The notes beneath the pieces are model-generated. The model was not told the DNA's origin, did no database searches, and saw only the letters and a list, made by a program, of their open reading frames with translations. A stretch of 64,000 nucleotides of DNA from Setophaga petechia (taxonomy: Eukaryota; Chordata; Aves; Passeriformes; Parulidae), in contig JANCRA010000033.1 of assembly GCA_024362935.1 (NCBI GenBank), forward strand, positions 5,103,001 to 5,167,000, read 5' to 3'. A program made the translations under genes and the position numbers. Below, in pieces: positions 12,639 to 24,200 of the stretch; positions within the stretch are counted from its first letter, which is position 1, and the number at the start of each line of letters is the position of its first letter.

Positions 12639-14157
12639 TCCACCTCATCCTGGTGTGGCTGTGTCCTAGCTGGGACTGCACAATTCCCAGCAAATTCACC
12701 CAGGGAGGAGCAGGTGTGGAGGCAAATGTGAGCCTGAGCACCTCCTTGCCCCAGCAGGAGCCCTGTGCATGCAGAGGCAGCTCAGCCATGGTGTGGTGCT
12801 CATCAGCACACAGGGCACCACTTTGAATGCTTCATATGGAGGTAAATGTTCATGGGTGAGGGTAGCCAGTGGGACTGGGGCAAGTGGGAGATCTGTACTG
12901 GATGCTTTTTGAAAGTGACATCAGGACAGAGTATTTTGCCTCGTTTGATTTCTGTTTGCAAATATTTTCATGTCTGTGTCTGCACAGGGTGAATTTCCTT
13001 TGTAATGACTCTTCCTTCACCTGTTTGCTAATTGCTGCAAGGCAGAGCCCTGCTGCATTTGGCACCTGGCTCCCTATGAACACCTTCACTTCTGGATATC
13101 ACTTTGATAATCCAAACAAAGCCAGCCTGACAGCTCTGGCTGATTGTCCCCATTCATCAAACTGCATCTTAATACCTAATCCTCCCCACCACTGCCAGGC
13201 AGGCAGCTCCATTGTTAAAAAGATTAAACTATTATCCCATGCAAACACCAATCTCTAATTTTTAAATGTTAGGCTGGAGTCTTCCAATGATGGAAAATGC
13301 CAGGATGCATGGGACACTGTATTCCCTGGAGTTTCATGGCCAATATGTTTAAAACTCATTAAATACAAGCCACTGCCTCATTCATTCCTGCTGTAGGTGA
13401 ATTAGTGTTCCCTCCCCCAGTCCAGTCTGAGCAGCTCTGTAGCTCAGAAATGAAAGTGAAGCATCTTTTGTTTTGCTTTTAAAATGTTTTTGTGGTGGTT
13501 TTGTTTTGCTTTTTTTTTAACTCTGCTTGAGTCACAGGCTAAAATTATAGTTGATTTTGGACTATTTACAGCACAAGGATTTTAATAGCAGGCATTCACT
13601 GAAAACTCAAAGAACAGTCCCCAGACTTGGACAAGTTCAACTCTTTGCTACTGGGCCTTGCTAATACCAACTGTTTCCCATGGATTTGTATCAGACATGA
13701 TCTCAGTGAGGTGCATTTTGAGTTAGATTCCCTCTCTCCCAGAAGAGCACACTGCTTGGCTGACTCAGGCACCTTCCTGAAAACTCATTTTTACCACATT
13801 GGGTCTTGGAGCACTGTGGGCTTTATCAAAGCTGCAGTGAAAGCTGTGATAACACCCCAACACAAGTTTTAAATTAACCCTCTGTGGCTTAGAGGAATCT
13901 AATGCAGAACAGATTTAAGCAGCTTGAGCTACAATCAGAGAGCCCCATGAGGTTGTGCTTGGCCAGCTAAAGCCTTGCTAAAGAATGACTCATTTAATCT
14001 TTGTCATCATGGGAGATGGGGCATGGTGAGCCACACAAGGGCCTGTGTGGAACAGTGAGGCTTTGTGCAGGCAGTGGGGCACTGCTGTGAGCCCTGAGCA
14101 GGAGCACAGGGTGGGGGCAGATGCTGTGGTGTGTGAGCAGGGGCAGCAGCAGCCTGA

Positions 14158-14852
14158 GCTTGGGGTGGACCATGGAGCCATGGAGTGGCTCTTGGGGTGG
14201 GACATGGGGCCATAAGGTGGTTCAAGGGGCCCTGGAATGGTATATGGGGTCATGGGGTGGTTCATGGGGTCCTGGGATGGTTCATGGGGTGATGTGTGGA
14301 GCCCTGGGGTGGTTCATGGGGTAGTACATGGGGCTCTGGACTGGTACATGGGGCCCTGGGGGAGTTCTTGGGGTGGTTCATGGGGTCCTGGGATGGTTCA
14401 TGGGGTGGTACATGGGGCTCTGGACTGGGACATGGGGCCCTGGGGTGGATCATGGGGTGGTACATGGGGTCCTGGGATGGTTCATGGAGTGGTACATGGG
14501 GCTCTGGACCAGGACTTGGGGCCCTGGGGTGGATCATGGGGGCCATGGTGTGGTTCATGAATTGGTACATGGAGCTCTAGACTGGTACATGGGGCCCTAG
14601 ACTGGTACAGGGAGCCATGGGGTGGTTCATGGGGTGGTACATGGGGCCCTAGGGTGGTACATAGGGCCCTGAGATGGTTCATAGGGTGATATGTAGGGCC
14701 CTGGGGTGGATCATGGGGTTCTGGGGTGGTTCATGGAGTGGTACATGGAGTCTGGACTGGGACATAGGGCCCTGGGGTGGTTCATAGGGTGATATGTGGG
14801 GCCATGAGGTGGCTCATGGACTGGTTCATGGGGCCCTGGGGTGGATCATTGG
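14158..14852. repeat. G-rich minisatellite built of 20-bp and 12-bp units
   Basis: The array alternates two related units. One is about 20 bp, TACATGGGGCCCTGGGGTGG and variants; the other is about 12 bp, TTCATGGGGTGG. Together they often form a 32-bp higher-order unit. About 695 bp are covered with many point variants. The plus strand is G-rich with few C. Open frames in three plus frames and on the minus strand result from the repeat, because the units contain few stop codons in any frame; they do not indicate a protein. Confidence 0.93.
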
Positions 14853-15068
14853 GCCATCATTCATTCCTGTCACTTGCTGGAACTGCTGAGCTATTGCATG
14901 CAAGACCTGGGAAGTCAGCCTGGTCTAGAGACAGAGATTAAACAAAGATACAGGGCCTAAGGAAATGCCCTGCTTAGCTGAGATTTATAGCCATGGTCGG
15001 ATGTCACTTGAAACTGCCCAAACAGAGGGGAGTGGGCTCTGGGCCTCCTGGATGTGGTGCAGAGCTGC

Positions 15069-15284
15069 AGGCTGTCCTTTCCCATGCATGTGAGTCCCTG
15101 CTGCAGGCTGTCCTTTCCCATGCATGTGTGTCCCTGCTGCAGGCTGTCCTTTCCCCTGCATGTGTGTCCCTGCTGCAGGCTGTCCTTTTCCATGCATGTG
15201 TGTCCCTGCTGCAGGCTGTCCTTTCCCATGCATGTGAGTCCCTGCTGCAGGCTGTCCTTTCCCATGCATGTGTGTCCCTGCTGC
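15069..15284. repeat. 36-bp tandem repeat, six copies
   Basis: Copies start at 15069, 15105, 15141, 15177, 15213 and 15249, each beginning AGGCTGTCC and containing CATGCATGTG or a one-base variant. The copies are nearly identical, so the array is young or homogenised. As 36 is a multiple of three, both strands show repetitive 12-residue translations. No start context, splice site or neighbouring exon suggests that it is coding. Confidence 0.95.
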
Positions 15285-18200
15285 AGCACAGCTGAGTGAT
15301 GCCTGCAGCCTCAGGTGCCAGGCTTACCCTTGGTGCTCCTTGCTTTGGCTTTTTTCCATTGGTAAAAAGAATTCTGTAGTCTTGCTTATTTCACATCTTC
15401 AATTTAAAAGAGGAAATAGTGGTTTTCTATGTGGTCTTGGCTTTTTCTGTACATTTGTTACTGAGCTGAGGAGCTGAGGCTGCTTGGTGGGGCTGTGCAG
15501 ATCCCTGGGTTTGATCCAAAGCTGCTTGGGGAGTCTCTTGCTGACAGAATGCCTCTCCTCTATAGCAGGAAAGGACTCTGGAGTGAAACTCCCAGGTTTT
15601 CATAAGGCAGCATCTCTCTGCCCTGCCTGAAGTATGAATGGGACTGGAGTTAATGGCTTGTGCTGCTGTGATTTCTGCTCCCACCTGAAGTGGAGGGTCC
15701 TTCACTTCTCCTCCCCAGGTCCTTTTCAGAGTGAAAAAGAGCCAAATTCTTCCCAGTTTGGCAAGAAGATAAAGCAGAAATGCACAGATTATGGTACTCT
15801 GAATTACCAGGAGTGACCTGTGGGACAAGAGTCTGTCCCTTCTCTCCTATTTCTCCCAAAGAAAGGTGCAAAAAGTGCCAGGTCACCAGGGCCAGTTGTC
15901 CTCTCTGCCACAGCTGTGTTGCTGTCACAGGAGGTGAGTGGAAAAGCAACCAGCCATGAACTATGGAAATCCCTGGAATGCTGACTTCCTTCATCTCAAG
16001 GAGGGGATATTCTGGTACAGTTTGTCTTGAAAACATTTTATTAAGGGGAAAAAACCCAAGCTGCAGGGGCTAGAAATGGCAGGCAGGCAGGGAGATGATT
16101 TCAGAGGAGAAAAATGCTCCTGCACCTCCCTGCTCCTCCCAGGCAAAGGAGCTGCCAGCCTGCCTGTGGCATGCCATCCATCAAGCTGTCACCCCGGGTT
16201 CACACCTGTAACCTTTGCCTCAGAGCTGTCTGAGGCTGTCCCCGGGGCTGTTTCTGGCTGAAAATGCCCCCGTGGGCTGTGGGGGAGCTGGGGAGGGGCT
16301 GGGGCTGCTCAGACCCGCAGGGCTGGCAGTGGGGAGCATGGAGAGGGTGCCCTGGGGAGGCTGAGCTCTGCCTGGCAGGGTGTGCTGCAGCCTGGGGACA
16401 CCTCTGCCCTTGCAGCACAGCTCCTCTGCCCTGGGAGTGCTGACACTGCCCCAAACACACTGAAAATCTGGTTTGGGGAGGGATCCCTAGGGCTGGGTTT
16501 GCTCAGGGTGGTTTAGGGCTGTTCCAGAAGATTTCTGCTCACCTTTGTGGCATGCAGAGACCTCCCAGAGCTGCAAGCATTTCCTTCCTAAATGCTGGGG
16601 CTCAGGTTCTGTTTTGAAATAACTCTTCCTCTCCCCATCAACTCAAGAAGTTCAGATCTTCCATTTAATGCTGCACAGCAGCTTATTCTCGTGGTTTATC
16701 CTAGGGCAGAGCACAGCAGAGGGGCCTCATGCCCGTTCCAAAGCTGCAATCCCACCCTGCTGCAGCGGCTGAAGGTGGGCTGGTGCCTGCTGAGGCTCTG
16801 AGCTGCCACAGAAACAACACCCGGGCAGGAGATACAAAACACACCTGGGGGAGAAGGGAGTGGGTGCCAGCTGCCTTTGAAGTGAGTGTGAGTATTCCTG
16901 TGAGTATCTGCACACAGGGCGTGCTCTTTAAATAAGGGGAAAGTGCTCGCTGCAAGGACTCACTATGAGACCAGCAAGTCCCACTCTTCGTGGTTATTGG
17001 ATCATTTCTACAGCACTTCAAAGGTATCAGGGCTCTCTGCGAGAAAATACTGGGGGAAAATCACTCCTCAGAAAGTCTGCACTATGACCTGACAAGCATT
17101 AAATCCCCACCTCCCCCTTTTTGCTGTAACCTGGACCCCCCTTCTCTTCCAAAAGTCTCCCGAGGTCCCTTTCCCTTCCCTCATCAGTTGCTTTATTCTC
17201 ATTACATGTAAATTTATGGATTAAAGCTCTCCCTGATATTTAAGAGGATGTTGTTGTGCATCAGGGAATCAATTTCATTTCTTAGCCACCGAATATTTAC
17301 AGATATTTTATTTTTAAAAAACATTCTTGCTCCTCTTTTTGTTGTTGTTTTGTTTTGCTTGTTGGTGTTTGTTTTCTTTTAATTTTTCCTTTTTCCTTTT
17401 AACCTCTCAGCCTCACGGGAAGTGGCATCTGGGTGGCTCAAGTATTTCTGCTATCAGGGCTGTAGTGTTTGCTGAAGATCAAAGGAACCTTTTCAAACAT
17501 CATTGTTACCCTTAAGAGGTGGCAGCTGCATTTTAAGTAACCAACCTTTTCATCCGAGGCACGGGTGATTGAGACACACCAAATCCAGTGGAGGGGGCTG
17601 GATTTCTGTGCCTTTCTGGCCAGTTTGGGCAGCCCGGCTCTCTGGCAGCCGGAGCCCCCAAGGGATGATCTGACCTTTAGTACGAATTTAGATCTGCGCT
17701 GTGACTTCTCTAAATTGTGGCTGCCAGAGGTCCTGGGGTCACAGCTCTCCATCATCAGAGCACTTCCAGCTCCCAGCACACTCCCAGTGTGGGAGAAGGG
17801 ATGTAATTATTGATGTTGATTTAAAAAAAAAAGAAAAGAAAGAAAAGCTGGATGTGAACTGAATGCAGAAATGACAATCTGCTGGGGCATGTCCTTGTTT
17901 TGACTGCTGTGTATTACAGATGCTTCTGACAAAATATAAGTGGCACCACCTAAATTTCTGGTGTAGGACAACAAATTATCTCTGAACATATCCCACATGG
18001 TGTTTCTGCCGTGTTATAAATGGTTAAAGTAGAAGAGCTGCTCTCTTTGCTTGGATAAACAGGGTCTCTGTGTGAAGAGCTTGCAACCCCCAGCCATAAT
18101 CCCTCTCTGATCTCTGGTTATAAAAATGATAGATGGAATGTAAACTCCATAAAGATTAGTAATCACCAAAAGAGTAGAAAAAATATTGGGAAGAGTTGTA

Positions 18201-21200
18201 AGGTTTTTCTGCATTCCTGAGGAATTCTGCAAGGATTCCTTTTCCTTGGTGGGGCTTGTGCTGTTCCCCAGCTCATCTCCTTTCAAACTCACTGTCTGGA
18301 GATGCTCATGGAGGATTTTCAAGTATTTCTAAAGAAGTCTGGCATGGATTCAGTGTAACCCCGTGTAAATGACTGCTGCTCACCCCTTGTGAAGCAGGGC
18401 AACAGGATGTGTGTACTTGTCAAAGAATTTGGGGCTTTTCTGCTGGCTCAGGTTGTGTTTGGTGTTCTCAGGGAAGGAGTTCTGACTCCAAAGCATCTCT
18501 GCTCTCTGGCAGAACAGCAACTCTCTGTCATGCTATACATTTCAGAGTGTTCATGTGGAATCCTTTTTTCCCCAGTCTTTTGCACAGCAGGCAGAACTTC
18601 CAAACAAGCTACTGATCTTGTGTCTCGAGCTGCACGTCTGATTTTCAGGAGTTCATAGTTTACTTAAAATGTGACCATTTTACAGTGTACAAATGCAGAT
18701 TGTAAGTCACATCTCTCTCAAAAAAACCTCCAAACTCAGTCCTTTAGTACAGTTGGTGAAATACTCCGGGGTTAAAAAGTGTGAAGGTGGATCTTCCCAA
18801 AAATGGGATAGTTGGGAACTGGGTTATGACAGCTGCAGCCTTTGAAAAACCCACCGCACTGCAAATGTGGAATATTTGCTGGTTTTGAAATTAAGTTTCT
18901 GCAGGTTGGTGACAGTAAGGCAGTTTGGGGAAGGGGACAATGCACCCAACCAGAGATGGTCCCGTCCTTTGGGGTCTGGGGGTGAAGGTCCCAGGTCCAG
19001 CTGGTCGAGGTGCTTTGGTGGACAGGGAATATCTACAGGGAACAAACCATCAGGCACTGGTGGTGTGGCTGAACAGCAGTGCAGGAGCCATGCCTGGGCT
19101 GTGAGCTGGGGGATTTGGGGGAAATGAGGAGGTTGTTCCACCTACACTTGTGCAGGGTTTTCCCAGGTACCTCCCAGCTCTGCAGGGCCCTTGGACCGTG
19201 TTCAGAGCAGCTGTGTCAGGTTGAACAGCTCCAGGGACAAAGTCAGGCTTTCATTTAGGAGGAAGGTGTTTGAGGTGTGCTGCCAAGATGGTGTTTTATT
19301 GCAAATTATCAATGTAAGCTGCAGCAGAGACCACCCAGACTCTTCCCTGAGAACATGCTTTGAAACTGCTGTGGGATTCTGTTGCCATCCTGCCCCTGCA
19401 GTGGGTACAAGCTGCTGCCATGTGCTGTTGGTGAGTCGTTTTCCTGTTCTCCTAGGAGAGTTTTACTTCAATATGTTTGCAGTCTGATTGTATCTGCTTT
19501 CCAGCTGGGAAACTGGGGTGCAGGCAAGCAATCCTTCCAAAACCACGCAGGGAACTCATGAAAATCAAGGACTTAATCCAGACTCCAGATAAGCACTTAA
19601 AATATTTTGGTTTTTTTCTTTTTTGCTGCTGATTACTGCAGCTCATTTATCTTTCCTGACAAACTCAGCCATCCCCATTGAAAATCTGGATTTGGCTGGA
19701 GACTACCCCAGCAAAACATTTGGGACTTTGCCCTGACAAGATCTGTAAGGCTGGCTGAAACAGAACAGCTTATGCATGCTCTAAGAATTAAAAACTCTGC
19801 TTTAAGTGCATTGACCTGTCTTTCTCTCCTACAAAACAGATGGATCACTTTCAGTTCTGGCCTAATGACACTCCACTTGGCTATACATCATTACTCCTAA
19901 TATTAGGAACTCCTGTCTTGAATCAGCAAGAGCTGGATGTGCCTTTCAGCAGCCTGCAGTGCTTACCTGTGTTAACAGCCTCACACAGAAATAGCTGTGC
20001 TTCCACATGCCTGGCTTGTGCAGTCTCACAGGGAGGGCTATTCCTTAAATGGGTTAGGAGAGCTTAACAAAACAAACTCCAAAAGAATTGTTTACACCCC
20101 TTTTTATAGCTGGGTCAGTTCACAACCTGGTTCCACAAACGGCTCTGCTGGCACGAGCAGAAGGGGCACAGGGGTGAGCCCTGATGGTGTCAGTGCTGCT
20201 GCCAAGCACAACATGTTGTGAAGCCACAGCCTCAGCCCCTCCTGTGTGGGGAGCAGGTCCCCTGCACTCCCTGCAGCCCCAAACCCCATCCACAAACACC
20301 ACAGGGGCTCTGACATTTCCTCTCCCAAAGCCAGCGAGGGCCTGCAATAATAAGGGTTTGATAAACACCCCAAAGCACTTACGCTGCTTTTCCAGGGAGC
20401 TGCAGGCCAGGGAACAGCCAGAGACATGAAAGAGCAGAAGCAGAATGCAGTGTAATTAACTTTAAACCCTGTGAAACTCCTGCTGCTGTGTGTGGCGGGC
20501 TCACTCTGGATCACAGTTGGGTTTGGGGCAACTTCTAATCCTGGTGTCAAGTCAAGGCTTGTCCAGAGAAAGCGTGCGTGCCTTTATTAGCATGCAAATC
20601 ACATATCCTCCCTATTGCACTGTCTCTGCATCCCTCCCTCTAGAGCTGTTTAGCAGAAGCAGGCAAGGAGTAATTAAATTGCTTTATTCACCCTTGGAGA
20701 GCAGAGCCCAAGGCAGGAATGCCAACGGGCACACGTCCCTGCCCTCTCTGCTGCCACAAGGAGTGTGGCAGGCCTGGCCTTCACCTCATCAGGCAAGGAA
20801 TAAATCCCCTGCCATGAGGATGAGGATGTCAGGCACCATATGCATAAATCACATGAGGAGTTTCCAAATGGCTTTCATCCTGGGAGTCCTTATGAGTTCA
20901 GAGCTATGGATCAATCCAGAGTGGATACTTTTCAGCAATAATTCCACATCTGAACTTCTTTAATGATGTGGTTCCTTTAAATAATATTCTAAAGCCCAAG
21001 CCAGCTGAAATGGTAGCACACAATCAAGTTAATTACTTTAATTACTGTGAAATTATCAGACAGTGTATTTGTAATTTTAATCTCCTAATCCGCAAAGTAC
21101 CTTTTTCCCTTTAGTGCTCCTAAAGACAGTAAAATAGCTTTTGGTTTCCTTGCCAGCTTTTCAAGGATCTTTGAAAACTGAGAAGAAACCTCCCACAAAT

Positions 21201-24200
21201 AGCCTGGCTGTGATTATGAGGTTTCTTTTTTCGTTATTTAAAATATCATCCTCTATATGAATGCAAAGCATTTAAAAGCAGTAATAGGATCTATCCCAGC
21301 AACCAGGCATTTGAGTTTGAGATTTCTTGGGTTACTTGGGCTGTACAAAGGTAATGCACAACATAAACCTCCCCTAAAGTGCTGAGGAAATTGGAGCTTA
21401 TGGCAAGGGAAAACCAGTAGCCAGAGAAGGAGCCCAGGGCTGCTCTGTTGTGTTTCCAGCTGCCTCATTTGAAGTGTTATGGCTGCAAAACTGCACTCAA
21501 AGTTCTGCACTGAAGGGCCCCAAAGTGCTTCCCCCTGGTATGAAAAAGGGTTCCTGACCTCCAGGCCTGCAGCCACTCTGCACTTCAGCTCATCCTCTGG
21601 GACAATCCAAGATTCTCCAGGGTATCAAGGCAGTTTGTAGGGAAAGATCCCTCTGCAAGCTCCTGATCCCCCAGCCTGGAGAGCCCCTCAGCTGCCTGAG
21701 ATGAGAGCTGGCCATGGCCCTTCCATTCACCAGCCCCTGGAGCTGAGTTTAGGGCTCACTGTGTTTCTGAACTGACACACAGCAGTTCTTGTGCTTGCTG
21801 TTTGAGCTCCTGGAAGGGGAAGAGGCTGGGCAGAATTTGTGGGATTTTCACTGAAGTCTCTTGGACCTATGGGGTCCAAGCAGGGCTTAGCTGTTAAATC
21901 CATTTTTTACAAACTTCAAAATGCACTTAGAGTGGATGGTTGAGCATCTTACAGCTTTTATTCTTATCATTCCCCTATGACTGCTTCTCCTTTTCATTTT
22001 GAGTTGATGCAAAGAGGGAAAGAAAAATTTAAGTGATGTGTCCAGGGTCATGCAGGGAAGCAGCAGTGAAAGGACTTGAGCCTCAGAAATAATTTAAGCT
22101 CTTGGATGTGGCACCATCTCTCTCTGTGATGTCTGGAACAGGCTCATTGCTCTTCTATTGTGGAGAAAGCACCTCTTTTCCTATTTGTTACCTCTTCCTA
22201 CAGGAGGGAATTATTTTTAAGCACAAAACAGCTGGCTCTTCCTATTAAGCTACTGTAGGAATAATCTGCATGGAAAAAAAAACTCAGATGCTTTCCCAAA
22301 TAGGAAGTCATTTAGATTTCAGATTAATGGCTGTGACAATGGAAATAAATAAAATCTTTTCCTGATATGGAGTCCAAACCATGGGTTGTTCTTATCGATG
22401 GTGGACACAGGTGTGAAATGTGTCTTGTGCTGCACATGGGGAACACACACTAAAGAAAGGGAGAAATATCCATTTAATGCAGAGCTCCCAGCCTGTGGTG
22501 TGCATTTAGTGTGGGAATCAGCTGGTGCTGGTGAATAATGACAACTCTTGCTCTTCCAAGCCCTCCTCTCCTGCAGGCACTCTGCCCTGATCCCACTCAG
22601 GGAAATGAATCCTTTTCCCAGAAATGAGAGCAAGAGTGAGAGGCAGGGAGGATCAGGGCACTCACTGAGCTGTTCTCTCTGGGACCTGTAAATCCTCAAT
22701 CCTGGCTGTGAAAGGAGCTTCACAAAATGGAAATTAGGGCTTGGGGAGGACAGTGGGGATGGAGGGAGCCAGCACAGGGAGCAAGCCCAGGGCTGGGGCA
22801 GGGATGGAGGGAGCCAGCACAGGAGCAAGCCCAGGGCTGGGGCCGGGATGGCACTCCAGGCTGCCAGGGGCAGTCTGCAAGGGAACTGAAGCTGAAATTT
22901 CCCCCGTGGGTGAGATGGAGACAGCCTTCATGGGGACAGCAGGGCTGTAATCCAGGGCTTTCTTCACAGGGATCTGCTCAAACAGAGAATTTCTGTTTTG
23001 TGCAAGCCTTGAGCTGCACACGGTCAGCAGCACGACCTGAACACCTCAGACAGCAGATGGGGAGCAGTGTGCCTGCAGTGCCAGGGAGCCTGGCAGGGAC
23101 AGGGGGGAGAGGCTTGCTCAGATCTGGATTTTGTGGCAGAAGGGCAGCTGGGATGTGTGCATGGGGCGTTTCTTACTTTGCATTGCATGAAGGCCCTCAG
23201 CATTCCCCACGTGTCCTGCTCTCTGATAAGGTTAACAGGATAAAGAAAATGTTACCAAATGCACTCTAACAGATGACTGCAATTTGCACTCAGCTGTTAA
23301 GCTGCTGGCTTTTCTGTCTTAGAAACTGCAGAATGGGAAAGCCTAGCCTGTGTTATCGAGAGGGATGAGATGAAAGTGCAGAATGAAGCACCACAAATTT
23401 CTCTTGCACTTGGTCAAACTACAAATAATCAGATTAAGCCATAACTGTATAAATGGGGCTTGAGTGTGTTTGCTCTGCTGACTTGGTCACGCATTCAGGA
23501 CATTCAGACTGGTGTAACTACAGCCCAGAGGTATTAGTCACGCTGGGAGGACTTCAGTGAATATAAGAGGGCTTCATCTGGGCAGTTTCCAAGGCAACTC
23601 TTGCTAATATTTCATTACAATGCTCCTGCCCTCTGCAAGTCCCATGGATTAGGACTGGGAATCTCAGAAAGAAGAGTTGATTGTCAATATTGTGCTTGGA
23701 TTGAATGTATCCCAGAGGAAAAAAAAAAAAAAAACGGTAAAGCATTTCCCTTAGGCAGAGCCACCATGCACAGCTGGAGCTAAACTTTGTCTGTCATCCA
23801 GCACTGCCTTGTGCCCTGAGGAGAGTCTTGGGTAGCAAATAATCTCCCTCTTTCCAGCTGTGAGATAGATGGGAAATGCAGGTATGCACTCATCCTGATC
23901 CGTGTGGAGATGCAGAGCAGCAGAGCTGTGCCAGCTCCCATTCAGTGGTGCAGCACAGCCCGCCCCAGTGCAGGCTGGTGCCCTCAAACTGGGGGACAGG
24001 GCCACCCTCACGCCTCAGGGCTGTGGCTGTCACTGCTGTTTGCTGGCTCTGTGCAGCTCCCCTCACTGTGCTCCTTGTCACTGACTCAAGAGCTGTTGCT
24101 GATTCCCCTGGGGAGCCTCTCTGTGCTGGACTGGGCATCCTCTTCCTCTGGGAAAACACTGAAAATAAAAGGGCATCTGCTGGTGTGGGATATTGCTTGA

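Larger units (their letters stand above)
11093..14157. other. Intergenic sequence, no gene recognised
   Basis: No exon or RNA gene was recognised. Two small structures lie inside and are listed separately: a palindrome at 11957-11984 and a 20-bp direct repeat at 12599-12638. Confidence 0.55.

Noticed and set aside
14237..14600. Long repetitive frames (VHGALDWYMGPWG-like) on plus and minus strands
   Set aside because: Artefact of the G-rich minisatellite: several frames are open at once, and there is no start or splice context.
18014..18322. 102-codon minus-strand frame with fairly protein-like composition
   Set aside because: No motif from a known family and no promoter, splice or polyadenylation context; consistent with chance.
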